A stretch of DNA of 64,000 nt from Microbacterium sp. Root553 (GCF_001426995.1 NZ_LMFY01000001.1:2043675-2107674); one strand, 5' to 3'; shown: positions 9,511-17,489, counted from the first letter of the stretch. Notes: generated by a model from the letters alone, not told the origin. A program made the numbers and translations.

Positions 9511-10437
9511 TCACAAATCGGCGGAGAGAAGGGTCGAGGTGACCAGCGCCGCGAGCTCCGACGGTGCGGTCTCCTGCGCGTTGTGGGTCGCCGTCACGGT
9601 GACGACGCGCGCGTGCGGGAGCCGGCGCGCGAAGTCGTCCGCATCGGAGGCGCTCACGAACCCGTCGGTGGCCCTGACGAGCGTGATCGGGGCGGTGGTC
9701 CGTGCGAGGTCCTCCCAACCCGCATCGCTGAGCAGGGAGGGAGCGGACTCGTCTCCCGGGGCGTGGGCTTCGAGCGCCTGCGCGGCCAGATGGGCGAAGT
9801 GATGCTTCCATTCGACCCTGCCGTCATCCCGCACGCGGGTGTTGAGCAGGACGCCGCGTTCCGTGTCGGGGCGGGAGCCGCCGAATCCGAACGCGATGGC
9901 CCGGTCGACGAGTTCGTCCCGGCTGGCGAAGTCGGTGGGGCCGGCGTAGAACTCGCGCAGGGCGGCAGGGCCCGCCGAGGTGTCGATGCCGGGTGTGATG
10001 TCGACGACGATCAGCGCGGAGACGAGGTCGGGGCGTGCGGACGCGAGGGCGGCACCGGTGAGTCCGCCGAGCGACTGCCCGACGACCAGCTGCGGGCGGT
10101 CGGTCCACGCATCGAGCGCTGCGGCGACGTCGACGGCGAGGGTGCGCGGCGTGTAGTCGAGGTCATCCCGCCACGAGGAGTCGCCGTGACCTGCGAGGTC
10201 GAGCACCAGCACCGGTCGCTGCAGCGAGAGCACCGTCGTGTCCCAGGTGTGCGCGTTGAGGCCGGCCCCGTGCAGCAGTGTGATCTCGGGAGCGCCCGCT
10301 CCGTATCGCAGAGCGCTGACCTGTCGACCGCCGGCGAGCGGCAGGGTCAGTCGCTCGACCGGGGGAGCGGCGACGCCGAGAGCCTGGGCCTGTGCGGGAA
10401 GATAGCTGAACTCGCTGATGTCGATCGCCACCTGCAT
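9511..10437 (-). CDS. Alpha/beta-fold hydrolase
   Basis: The 308-residue cytoplasmic hydrolase shows the oxyanion region LLHGAGLNAHTWD, the nucleophile elbow VGQSLGG (Ser in GxSxG), LVLDLAGHGDS, and a late Asp region (LVRATDGFVSASDADDF). The catalytic His is probably in VTATHNAQE. Substrate unknown; small esters, amides or haloalkanes are all possible. The ATG at 10437 lies within the left arm of an inverted repeat, which suggests regulation. It is divergent from the AhpD-like gene. Confidence 0.8.
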   Translation of the reverse strand: MQVAIDISEFSYLPAQAQALGVAAPPVERLTLPLAGGRQVSALRYGAGAPEITLLHGAGLNAHTWDTTVLSLQRPVLVLDLAGHGDSSWRDDLDYTPRTLAVDVAAALDAWTDRPQLVVGQSLGGLTGAALASARPDLVSALIVVDITPGIDTSAGPAALREFYAGPTDFASRDELVDRAIAFGFGGSRPDTERGVLLNTRVRDDGRVEWKHHFAHLAAQALEAHAPGDESAPSLLSDAGWEDLARTTAPITLVRATDGFVSASDADDFARRLPHARVVTVTATHNAQETAPSELAALVTSTLLSADL

Positions 10438-10483
10438 ATTCTGCTCCGTCCTGCAGGGTCGCGAGAAATGCGGGAGCAATATG
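10435..10483. promoter_or_regulatory. Inverted repeat over the hydrolase start codon
   Basis: CATATTCTGCTCC at 10435-10447 and GGAGCAATATG at 10473-10483 are inverted copies that differ by a 2-nt bulge. The left arm contains the hydrolase start codon. It could be a two-site operator or an mRNA hairpin hiding the start. No regulator gene is next to it. Confidence 0.4.
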
Positions 10484-10491
10484 TCCGGGCG

Positions 10492-10501
10492 TAACCGGTT
10501 A
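10492..10501. promoter_or_regulatory. Palindrome TAACCGGTTA in the hydrolase-AhpD divergent region
   Basis: A perfect 10-bp palindrome lies in a locally AT-rich stretch between the divergent hydrolase and AhpD-like genes. It is a plausible operator for either gene; the regulator is unknown. Confidence 0.35.
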
Positions 10502-10596
10502 TTACTTCTCATTACATGCGCGATCAACTCCTCATGCTTGGCGATATGCCCGGGTGGGCGAAACACGCGCCGCGGTGTGACGTCGCGCCGCGGGAA

Positions 10597-10602
10597 TATC
10601 AT
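10597..10602 (+). promoter_or_regulatory. Leaderless-type -10 box of the AhpD-like gene
   Basis: TATCAT ends 6 nt before ATG 10609, fitting a leaderless transcript. No Shine-Dalgarno sequence precedes this start. Confidence 0.5.
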
Positions 10603-10608
10603 GGACTC

Positions 10609-11133
10609 ATGAGCGAGAAGCGAGTGCACCTCTCCAAGACCGAGCCCGCCGCCTACCAGGCGCTCGATGCGTTCGCCCGCACCGTCGGTGAGATCTGCGC
10701 GGCGAACGGCATCGACGATCGTCTCAAAGAGATCGTGATGATCCACAGCTCGCAGCTGAACGGGTGCAGCTTCTGCACACGTCTGCATGTCGACAGGGCG
10801 CTCAAGGCCGGCCTCGACACCGACACCCTCATGCAGATAGCCACCTGGCGCGAGAGCGATGTCTTCAGCGACCGCGAGGAGGCCGCGCTCGAACTCGCCG
10901 AGGCGTTCACCTTCATCGCGGAGGACGGCATCTCCGACGAGGTCTACGACCGGGTGGGCGGCGTCTTCACCGAGAAGGAGTACGCCGCGCTCAGCTGGGC
11001 GTGCGTCTCGATCAACGCCTTCAACCGCGTCGTGATCGCCGGGCGGTACCCGGTGCCGCCCCGACAGGCACAGGAGCAGGCCCAGCCGCAGCCGCCGACC
11101 GAGGCGCACACCCAGCCGCAGGCACAGGCATGA
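10609..11133 (+). CDS. Carboxymuconolactone decarboxylase/AhpD-like protein
   Basis: The 174-residue protein carries the AhpD active-site signature CSFCTRLH: Cys53 and Cys56 form the CxxC redox pair, with His60 downstream, in the context MIHSSQLNGCSFC. Family members reduce peroxides or peroxidase partners through this pair. The C-terminal 25 residues are a low-complexity Gln/Pro/Ala tail (from PPRQAQEQAQPQPP) not needed for the fold. The TATCAT box 6 nt upstream supports ATG 10609 over the upstream in-frame starts. Its stop overlaps the phosphatase start as ATGA. Confidence 0.88.
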   Translation: MSEKRVHLSKTEPAAYQALDAFARTVGEICAANGIDDRLKEIVMIHSSQLNGCSFCTRLHVDRALKAGLDTDTLMQIATWRESDVFSDREEAALELAEAFTFIAEDGISDEVYDRVGGVFTEKEYAALSWACVSINAFNRVVIAGRYPVPPRQAQEQAQPQPPTEAHTQPQAQA

Positions 11134-11852
11134 CGGTCCTCGACGTCGACGGCGTCACCAACGTCCGGGACGTCGGGGGGATGCCCGCTGCCGGTGGCCG
11201 GATCCGCGCGGGCGTCCTGCTGCGCTCGGGACAGCTCTCGGGCGCGACCACGGCCGGAGCGAACGAGGTGCGACGCCGCGTCGCGCACATCGTCGACCTG
11301 CGCGACGGCGAGGAGGTCGCGGCCGAGCCGACCGAGATCGACGGACCCGACACCACGCACCTGCCGCTGTTCCTCGGCTCCGTGCGTTCGTTCTTCGAGA
11401 CCGACACGAGCCTGGACGACCTCTATCTGCATCTCCTCGAGGAGAGCGGCTCGAGACTGGTGGACGCGATCCGCATCATCGCGGCGGGCGAGCCCACGCT
11501 GGTGCACTGCACGGTGGGCAAGGATCGCACGGGCGTGACGGTGGCTCTCGCTCTGGCCGCAGTGGGTGCCGACCGCGACGCGATCATCGCGGACTACGCG
11601 CTCACGGAGTCGCAGCTCCCCGCGGAGCGGTCGCTGCGCATCGTGGCCTATCTGCGGTCGCAGCACCCCGAGGCGGTGCACGCCGCGGCTCTGGCCACGC
11701 AGTCGCCCGCGCCGGTCATGCGCGCACTGCTGCAGAAGGTCGACGAGCGGTGGGGCTCCGCGGCCGAGTACCTGCGCGCCAACGGCATGACGGAGGCCGA
11801 ACTCGAGCGCCTCCGCGCGGCCCTCGTGGAATCGGATGCCGAGCAAGGTTAG
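11130..11852 (+). CDS. Tyrosine-protein phosphatase (lipid/PTP3-like)
   Basis: A 240-residue phosphatase of the Y_phosphatase3 type. It begins NVRDVGGMPAAGGRIRAG, a hallmark of the family, and carries the P-loop HCTVGKDRTG with nucleophile Cys127 and Arg133. IVDLRDGEE contributes the region that normally holds the general acid. Members dephosphorylate phosphotyrosine or phosphoinositides; which applies here is unclear. Translation is coupled to the AhpD-like gene through an ATGA overlap. Its last codons overlap the iron box of the next gene. Confidence 0.87.
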   Translation: MTVLDVDGVTNVRDVGGMPAAGGRIRAGVLLRSGQLSGATTAGANEVRRRVAHIVDLRDGEEVAAEPTEIDGPDTTHLPLFLGSVRSFFETDTSLDDLYLHLLEESGSRLVDAIRIIAAGEPTLVHCTVGKDRTGVTVALALAAVGADRDAIIADYALTESQLPAERSLRIVAYLRSQHPEAVHAAALATQSPAPVMRALLQKVDERWGSAAEYLRANGMTEAELERLRAALVESDAEQG

Positions 11853-11862
11853 GCAACCCTTC
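11844..11862. promoter_or_regulatory. DtxR/IdeR-like iron box
   Basis: The 19 bp beginning CAAGGTTAGGCAACCC match the actinobacterial DtxR/IdeR consensus TTAGGTTAGGCTAACCTAA at 13 of 19 positions, with the central AGGTTAGGC intact. It lies just upstream of a TACGAT -10 box and overlaps the expected -35 region, where an iron-loaded repressor would block transcription. The adjacent gene encodes a siderophore-interaction domain, which supports the call. The outer positions match poorly. Confidence 0.55.
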
Positions 11863-11870
11863 ACCTGGTG

Positions 11871-11876
11871 TACGAT
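11871..11876 (+). promoter_or_regulatory. -10 box of the SIP-domain gene
   Basis: TACGAT lies 9 nt before ATG 11886, so transcription would start at or a few bases before the start codon. The iron box at 11844-11862 sits over the position of the -35 element. Confidence 0.5.
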
Positions 11877-11885
11877 TGATGCATC

Positions 11886-12356
11886 ATGGAGACCTTCCTC
11901 GAGACCCGCAGCACGCGCGCCGCACGCCGTGAAGCGCGGCGCCGTGCGCATCACCTCGTGACGGCCGACGAGCATTCGCTCGGCGAGCTCGAGGTGTTCC
12001 TGGCGACGCTGCCGCTGTGCGCGTCCGGACGGATCTTCATCGAGGTGGCCGACGCCTCCGACATCGGAGTGATCGATGCACCGGGACGCATGACGGTCAC
12101 GTGGCTCGCTCGGGCTCAGCGCTCCGGCACCCCCGGCACAGGTCGGGCCTGCGCGCCCGGGCAGGCGCTCGCGCGCGCGACCTGCGCGTGGGCCGACGAG
12201 ATGCTCTGCGACGACGAGTTCGAGACGCGCGTCACGCTGCTGGGCGGCTACCTGGGCTCAGCGGACATCGTCGAGCACCTGACCGGAGCGCTCGAGATCC
12301 AGCCCGGTCAGATCTACGCGCCGGAGCGGTTCGGGCTTCTTCCCGTCGACCGCTGA
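11886..12356 (+). CDS. Stand-alone SIP-domain (siderophore-interacting) protein
   Basis: The 156-residue protein resembles only the C-terminal NAD(P)H-binding half of siderophore-interacting flavoreductases. HHLVTADEHSLGELEVFLATLP and IFIEVADASDIG match the start of that domain, and LLGGYLG lies near its end. The N-terminal FAD-binding half found in ViuB/SIP reductases is missing. It might modulate or partner another reductase in releasing iron from siderophores. The iron box upstream agrees with that. Its last 43 nt overlap the 3' end of the convergent HExxH gene. Confidence 0.75.
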   Translation: METFLETRSTRAARREARRRAHHLVTADEHSLGELEVFLATLPLCASGRIFIEVADASDIGVIDAPGRMTVTWLARAQRSGTPGTGRACAPGQALARATCAWADEMLCDDEFETRVTLLGGYLGSADIVEHLTGALEIQPGQIYAPERFGLLPVDR

Positions 12357-12793
12357 GCAGCGCTGCGACGCACGTAGTTGCCGTCTTCGAGCCCCGCCTC
12401 GATCTCGAACCGATTGCGCAGCGGATCCCGCCCCGCGAACAGGTAGAGCACCGGCAGCAGCATGCCGTAGCGCAGCCACTGCGCCTTGTGCACGGCCTCG
12501 TGGCGCAGTACCGCGTCGCTCGGACGCGTGTCTCCGGTGAGGAAGCAACCGCCGACGCAGACGCCTCCGCGGTTGAAGGTCCATTGCGGCATGCCTCGGA
12601 ACACCCAGAGTCCTGCACGGCGCTCCACGGGGCCGGTGCTCCAGAGTGATCCCCAGACCCAGCCGACGGCGGTGCCCCACCAGTAGCCGATCCGGCTGAG
12701 GGGGGAGCGCAGGAGGAACGAGGGGATCCGTCGATCGAGGCGTCGTCCTCGAGCGAGAGCGTGCTCTGCGGCGGGGCGCCAGTCCTCGGTCAT
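12314..12793 (-). CDS. Uncharacterised protein with HExxH metalloprotease-like motif
   Basis: The 159-residue protein is not assigned to a named family. It has a short hydrophobic segment (YWWGTAVGWVWGSLW) and a Cys pair in GGVCVGGCF. HEAVHKAQWLRYG is a zinc-peptidase HExxH motif followed by Gln, then RNRFEIEAG could supply a third Glu ligand. The order HExxHxxQ...E resembles DUF4157-type domains. Protease activity is an inference. It starts in an ATGA overlap with the arginase-family gene and overlaps the SIP gene tail to tail by 43 nt. Confidence 0.7.
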   Translation of the reverse strand: MTEDWRPAAEHALARGRRLDRRIPSFLLRSPLSRIGYWWGTAVGWVWGSLWSTGPVERRAGLWVFRGMPQWTFNRGGVCVGGCFLTGDTRPSDAVLRHEAVHKAQWLRYGMLLPVLYLFAGRDPLRNRFEIEAGLEDGNYVRRSAAQRSTGRSPNRSGA

Positions 12794-13593
12794 GCGACAG
12801 CACCCACCAGGCGCAACAGCGCACCGAGATCCTCCACGGCGTCGGCGGGAGAGCGTGGAGCGAATCCCGCGATCGTCGCGCCGGCGAGCGGCACGCGGGT
12901 CCTCAGCGCGCGGATGGCCGCGCTCAGCGCGGCCGGTGCGAGACCGAACGGCGCGGGGGAGGACACTCCGGCGATCTCGGCCGGGTCGAGCACGTCGACG
13001 TCGATGTGCACCCACACCCGCTGCGCACCGGTGGCGGCGACGGCATCCGCGAGGGCGTCGACGTCGTCGAGGTCCGAGACGGAGAGCTGACGCAGGCCGT
13101 CGAGGGGCGCGATCTCCGCGTCGTCGAGGTTGCGCATACCCACCGTGACGACGCGGTCGCGCCGGACCGCGGGGTCGAGGACGAGCTGGGCCTCGCCCTC
13201 GCCGAGCACGGCCCGCAGCGCCATGCCGGAGAAGGCCCCCGAGGGCGAGGACTCCGGGGTGTGCAGGTCGGCGTGCGCGTCGCACCAGACGACGGCGAGG
13301 TCGTCGGTGCCGCCGGGGAGGGCGGCGAGAGCGGCGACGGTCACGCTGCAATCGCCGCCGATCACCACCGTCTCTGCGGTCATCGCGTCGCTGACCAGCT
13401 CGCGCGTCCGCAACAGAGCGCTGAGTCGGCGCACGCCGGTGCCGAGTGACTCGCCGGCCTCGACGGGGACATCGAGCACTGTGGTCTTCGCGCGGGGAAG
13501 ATCGCCTGCTATCGCCGACGCTCCGTCGACGAGCAGCATCGCGCGCGGGGCAGGGGAACCCTGCCACTGCGGGACGACGAGGAATCGCACCAT
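12790..13593 (-). CDS. Arginase/agmatinase/formiminoglutamase family protein
   Basis: The 267-residue ureohydrolase has the three metal-binding motifs: GGDCSV (in place of the usual GGDHS, so the metal-ligand His is Cys), DAHADLH, and HIDVDVLDP. These bind a dinuclear Mn centre that hydrolyses a guanidino group or a related C-N bond. The GGDCS variant is common in actinobacterial family members of uncertain substrate. ATG 13593 is chosen over an upstream start because MVRFLVVPQ begins the conserved first strand. It lies downstream of pspA, separated by a hairpin. Confidence 0.85.
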   Translation of the reverse strand: MVRFLVVPQWQGSPAPRAMLLVDGASAIAGDLPRAKTTVLDVPVEAGESLGTGVRRLSALLRTRELVSDAMTAETVVIGGDCSVTVAALAALPGGTDDLAVVWCDAHADLHTPESSPSGAFSGMALRAVLGEGEAQLVLDPAVRRDRVVTVGMRNLDDAEIAPLDGLRQLSVSDLDDVDALADAVAATGAQRVWVHIDVDVLDPAEIAGVSSPAPFGLAPAALSAAIRALRTRVPLAGATIAGFAPRSPADAVEDLGALLRLVGAVA

Positions 13594-13614
13594 GAATGCC
13601 TCCGTGGAAAGAGC

Positions 13615-13646
13615 GGATGCCCCGGACACGGTGGTCCAGGGCATCC
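13615..13646 (-). terminator. Hairpin after pspA
   Basis: GGATGCCC (13615-13622) pairs perfectly with GGGCATCC (13639-13646), and an inner GGAC/GTCC pair extends the stem. It starts 8 nt past the pspA stop on the minus strand. The run after the stem (CTCTTT) is only weakly T-rich, so termination may be partial, allowing read-through to the arginase-family gene. Confidence 0.6.
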
Positions 13647-13654
13647 GAGGGGTG

Positions 13655-14398
13655 TCAGGAGCCTTCGATCGCCTGACGAGGTGCGCTTCCGCCGGCCTTC
13701 AGCTCGGCGAGACGGGCTTCGACCTCGGTGAGCTCGCCGATGTCGTCGAGGCTCTCGAACTGGGCGTCGAGGCTCGACGCGGCGAGCTCGATCTTGCCCT
13801 GCGCGAGCGCCTCCTGGCGGCGGACCTTGTCTTCGAAGCGGCCGAGCTCGCTGGTCGGGTCGAGCACGCTGATCGAGCCGACCGCATCCTGCACCTTGGT
13901 CTGCGCCTCGGCGACCTTGGCGCGGGCGAGCAGCTCGCTGCGCTTGTTCTTCAGCTCGCCGAGCTTGTCCTTCATGCCGTTGAGGCCGGACTTGAGCTTG
14001 TCGACGATCTCGGTCTGCGTGGCGATGGTCGGCTCGGCGCTGGTGGCCTCGCGCTCGGCGCTGATCTGACGCTGGAGCGCGATCTTGGCGAGGTTGTCGA
14101 ACTTGTCGGCATCCGCCGCGTCGCCCTTGGTGCGCATCTCGTCGGCCTTGCGGCTCGCGGCCAGAGCCTTGTTGCCCCACTCGGTCGCTGCCTGCACGTC
14201 TTCCTCGTGGTCGCGCTCGAGGAGGCGCAGGTTGCCGATGGTCTCGGCGATCGCCGACTCGGCGTCAGCGATGCTGTTGGTGTAGTCGCGGACGAGCTGG
14301 TCGATCATCTTCTGCGGGTCTTCCGCAGAGTCCAGGAGCGAGTTGATGTTCGCGCGGACGAGGGTGGAGATACGTCCGAAGATGGACTGCTTGGTCAT
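13655..14398 (-). CDS. pspA: PspA/IM30 family protein
   Basis: The 247-residue protein is almost entirely coiled-coil. It starts with the amphipathic membrane-binding helix IFGRISTLVRANINSLLD and the conserved DPQKMIDQLVRDY, which define the family. PspA/IM30 proteins assemble ESCRT-III-like polymers on damaged cytoplasmic membranes and preserve the proton-motive force. Here it is co-directional with and 54 nt downstream of a TPM-domain gene, so both probably serve envelope stress. No phage-shock regulator is visible nearby. Confidence 0.9.
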   Translation of the reverse strand: MTKQSIFGRISTLVRANINSLLDSAEDPQKMIDQLVRDYTNSIADAESAIAETIGNLRLLERDHEEDVQAATEWGNKALAASRKADEMRTKGDAADADKFDNLAKIALQRQISAEREATSAEPTIATQTEIVDKLKSGLNGMKDKLGELKNKRSELLARAKVAEAQTKVQDAVGSISVLDPTSELGRFEDKVRRQEALAQGKIELAASSLDAQFESLDDIGELTEVEARLAELKAGGSAPRQAIEGS

Positions 14399-14452
14399 GC
14401 GTGTTTCCTTTCAGAGGGTCGTGCTCGATGTCCGAAGTGGTTGTGGGGATGA

Positions 14453-16495
14453 TCAGAAGCGTCGTCCTCCCGAGCGGCCGCTGCGGCCGGAGGATCGGCC
14501 TCCGCCGCCTCCGAATCCGGAGCTGCGGAAGCCGCCGCCTCCGCCGCCGGAGCGCCAGCTGCTGCGGCGCGAGGAACCGCCGCTGCTCCCGCCGCCTGAG
14601 ATCAGGCCGCCGATGATGCCGCCGAGGATGTCGCCGCCGAGTCCGCTGCCGCCCGAGTTGCCGCCGCCGCCGAAGAGGCCGCCCCCGCCCCACCCGCTGT
14701 CGTAGCGATCGGAGGAGTAGGCCTGCAGATCGGACTGCGCAGAGGCCGCAGCCTGACGAGCGAGATCGAGAGCGTGTGTCGCCTCGGTGAGGGCGGCCTC
14801 AGCGTTCGTGGCGCGCAGATCGAGGGCTCGCGTCAGCCCGACCTCGGCCTGCGACAGTCGCGTGCGCGCGGTCGATCCGACGGTGCCACGGCGGGTCTCG
14901 ATGAACTCGCGCGTCGAGCGGATCTCGGAGCCGGCCTGCGCGAGCGTCTGCTCGAGCATCTGCACCGCCCGCTGTGCGCGGGCGACGCTCTCGCGCCCCT
15001 GGGCGATCGCGGCATCGATCTGCGTGTTCGCGGCCGTCAACGCGGCGAGCGCCGCCTGGGGGCTCCGCGCCGAGCCGGTGAGGTGGTTCTGCGCACGCTG
15101 CAGCTCGGCCTGCGTCGCGGACGCCGCAGCGGCGATCGCGCCGGACGGGTCGGGAAGCTGCTGCGCGGTGGCGATGTCGCCCTGCAGCTCGGTGACCAGA
15201 GCCTGCGCCGTCGCCTCGATCTCGCCCAGCTCGGTGCCGAGCGTGGTGACCGCCTGTGCCAGCTGCCCGGCCTGCGCCGTCGACTGCTCGGCGGTGCGGA
15301 TCGCGAACGCCGCGGTACCCGTCTGGCCCGCGGAGATGGCTTCGGCGGCGGCGGCGATCGAACGATCTGCGAGCTCGATGCGCTCCTGCGCCTGCGCGGG
15401 GTTGTCGGCGACGGTCGCGATCGAGGCCGCGTCGTAGGTCGCCGTCAGCGTCGCGAGCGCGGGTGCGGCGCTCGCGAGGAGCGACTGCACGGACGCTCTC
15501 TGGGCACGGACGCGTTCGAGTTCCTGCGGCGCGTTCTGCTCGAGCTTGCGCAGCGCATCGAAGGCCTCGGTGTTCGCATCGAGCATGTCGTCGATCTCGT
15601 CGCAGATCCCGATGATGCGGATGTGCCACGCGCGTCGGTCCTGGACGGTGTCCTCGATCTCGTCGTCGAGCTTCTGCTTCAGGTCGAACGCCTCGGACAT
15701 CTTGGCTTTGGCGGTCTCGATCGCTCCGCTGAACGTCGCGGTCGCGGCCTCGCCGAACTGCGCCACCGCGAAGCCGAGCTCCTCACGGCTCGAGGTGATC
15801 GCGTCGTCGGCCTGCACCAGCGCCGCTCCGGCCTGGGTCTGCACCTGCTCGTCGGTGAGGGTGGAGAACGGATCGCTCGGGTCGGGCCGCTCGGGCATGG
15901 CGCCCCGCCTGCGCACGGCGGCCGCGCGACGTGAGCGCCGCACGAGCGCGACGACCAGCCAGATGACCAGGGCCAGTGCGATGACGCCGACCACGATCAG
16001 CGTCGTGCGCAGCGCGCCGGCGCCCCCGTCGCCCTGGATCTCGTCGGCGGCCAGGGTGATCGCTCCCTCCCAGTCGTTCTGGGAGGCGAGCGGGAGGATC
16101 TTGTCCTCCACGCCGTCGAGCGTGCTGTCGCTGAGCGGGCCGTCCGGCGCGGCTGAGATGTAGTAGCTCCGGCCCTCGACGGCGATCGCGAGCAGATACT
16201 GCTCCGAGCCGAGGTTGTTGCTCTGGGCCACCGCATCCGCCCACTGGGCGTCGTCCGAGGGGGAGGTGAAGTCGTCGACGAGGACGACGAAGAGATCTGC
16301 CGAGGAGTTCTCGCTGAGAGTCTGCAGCCGGGCCTCGACCGACGCCTCCTCGCTCGGGGTGAGCACCCCCGCCTCGTCCGTGACGTAGCCGGAGTCCAAG
16401 GTGAGCGGATCGGTCGCCGATGCGGCGGATGCGGAGAACACCCCGGCCGCCGCCGCCACGGTCAGTGCGGCCAGCGTCAGCCACCGTGTCTTCAT
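14453..16495 (-). CDS. Secreted TPM-domain protein with long coiled coil and Gly-rich tail
   Basis: The 680-residue precursor has a signal peptide (residues 1-27, ending ASA), then a TPM domain at about 34-155 (GYVTDEAGVLTPSEEASVEA, FVVLVDD, YLLAIAVEGRSYYIS). A membrane helix at about 166-188 (TLIVVGVIALALVIWLVVAL) is followed by an Arg-rich stop. About 400 residues of Ala/Gln-rich predicted coiled coil follow on the cytoplasmic side. The tail is Gly/Ser/Arg-rich. TPM domains occur in photosystem-repair and envelope proteins; the role here is unknown, but pspA directly downstream suggests membrane maintenance. Confidence 0.87.
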   Translation of the reverse strand: MKTRWLTLAALTVAAAAGVFSASAASATDPLTLDSGYVTDEAGVLTPSEEASVEARLQTLSENSSADLFVVLVDDFTSPSDDAQWADAVAQSNNLGSEQYLLAIAVEGRSYYISAAPDGPLSDSTLDGVEDKILPLASQNDWEGAITLAADEIQGDGGAGALRTTLIVVGVIALALVIWLVVALVRRSRRAAAVRRRGAMPERPDPSDPFSTLTDEQVQTQAGAALVQADDAITSSREELGFAVAQFGEAATATFSGAIETAKAKMSEAFDLKQKLDDEIEDTVQDRRAWHIRIIGICDEIDDMLDANTEAFDALRKLEQNAPQELERVRAQRASVQSLLASAAPALATLTATYDAASIATVADNPAQAQERIELADRSIAAAAEAISAGQTGTAAFAIRTAEQSTAQAGQLAQAVTTLGTELGEIEATAQALVTELQGDIATAQQLPDPSGAIAAAASATQAELQRAQNHLTGSARSPQAALAALTAANTQIDAAIAQGRESVARAQRAVQMLEQTLAQAGSEIRSTREFIETRRGTVGSTARTRLSQAEVGLTRALDLRATNAEAALTEATHALDLARQAAASAQSDLQAYSSDRYDSGWGGGGLFGGGGNSGGSGLGGDILGGIIGGLISGGGSSGGSSRRSSWRSGGGGGGFRSSGFGGGGGRSSGRSGRSGGRRF

Positions 16496-16605
16496 CGTGT
16501 TCCCTCCGACCGGCAGCCGAGCCCCATGCGAAAGAGTCTATGCACAGAGGTCGACACGCGACACCTTCCGACGGGGGATGACCGTTCGCCCTCAGCGGAG
16601 ACACA

Positions 16606-16611
16606 TACGCT
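16606..16611 (+). promoter_or_regulatory. -10 box of the DUF3097 gene
   Basis: TACGCT ends 7 nt before ATG 16619. The intervening TGGAGGGC also resembles a Shine-Dalgarno sequence but is too close to the ATG, so leaderless initiation is as likely. Confidence 0.4.
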
Positions 16612-16618
16612 GGAGGGC

Positions 16619-17458
16619 ATGGACGACAGGTACGGATCGGATGTGCTCGCGTCGGGATGGCGGGAGCGCGCGGCGAAGCCGGTGCCGCAGGTGCCCGCCG
16701 AGCTCGATCTCGTCGTGGAGGTGGCCGACGACGGCTACTGCGGCGCGGTCACGCGGGTGCAGGGCGGCAACGTCGAGCTCGAGGACCGACTCGGGCGCAG
16801 ACGGCTGTTCCCTCTCGGCGGCGGATTCCTGATCGACGGCTCGCCGGTGCGTCTGGGTCCGCCCGCGCCGAAGGAGCAGGGCGCGCGACGAACGGCATCC
16901 GGCTCGTTCGTGGTCTCCGACCAGCGCGCCAGGATCGCGCTCCCCAGCCGGATCCTCGTCGAGGGCAAGCACGATGCCGAGCTCGTGGAGAAGGTGTGGG
17001 GCGCGGATCTGCGGGTCGAGGGCGTCGTCGTGGAGTTCCTGCAGGGTGTCGACCTGCTCGACGAGCTGCTCGCCGCCGAACCGCCCAGTGCGTCCCGTCG
17101 GTACGGCGTGCTCGTCGATCACCTCGTCCCCGGATCCAAGGAGTCGCGCATCGCGGATGCCGTCGCCCGAGGCCCGCACGGCAGGCACGTCCGCATCGTC
17201 GGCCACCCCTTCGTCGACGTGTGGCAGTGCGTGACCCCGCGGGCGCTGGGGATCGCCAAGTGGCCGGAGATCCCGCGCGGCACCGATTGGAAGACCGGGA
17301 TCTGCCGGGCGTTCGGCTGGCCGCACGAGACGCAGGGCGACACCGGGCGGGCCTGGCAGCACATCCTGTCGAAAGTGCACACCTACCGCGACCTCGAGCC
17401 CGCGCTGCTCGGCCGGGTCGAGGAGCTCATCGACTTCGTGACCGCTCCCGCGCACTGA
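16619..17458 (+). CDS. DUF3097 family protein
   Basis: The 279-residue protein belongs to the actinobacterial DUF3097 family of unknown function. The N-terminal 100 residues form a small beta-rich domain ending near FPLGGGFLIDG. The remainder contains RILVEGKHDAELVEKVWG, which resembles a Toprim-like fold: Glu in VEGKHD, and Asp in VLVDHL plus FVDVWQ as possible metal ligands. This hints at nucleic-acid or nucleotide chemistry, which I infer and cannot prove. trmB follows after 43 nt. ATG 16619 replaces an upstream start that lacks conservation. Confidence 0.83.
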   Translation: MDDRYGSDVLASGWRERAAKPVPQVPAELDLVVEVADDGYCGAVTRVQGGNVELEDRLGRRRLFPLGGGFLIDGSPVRLGPPAPKEQGARRTASGSFVVSDQRARIALPSRILVEGKHDAELVEKVWGADLRVEGVVVEFLQGVDLLDELLAAEPPSASRRYGVLVDHLVPGSKESRIADAVARGPHGRHVRIVGHPFVDVWQCVTPRALGIAKWPEIPRGTDWKTGICRAFGWPHETQGDTGRAWQHILSKVHTYRDLEPALLGRVEELIDFVTAPAH

Positions 17459-17489
17459 GCGCCGGTCGGCGGGGTCGGATGCCGCCGAC

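Noticed and set aside
14460..14700. Gly-rich repeat region as a separate repeat element
   Set aside because: The CCGCCGCCTCC-type repetition is the Gly/Ser-rich coding tail of the TPM protein, not an independent element.
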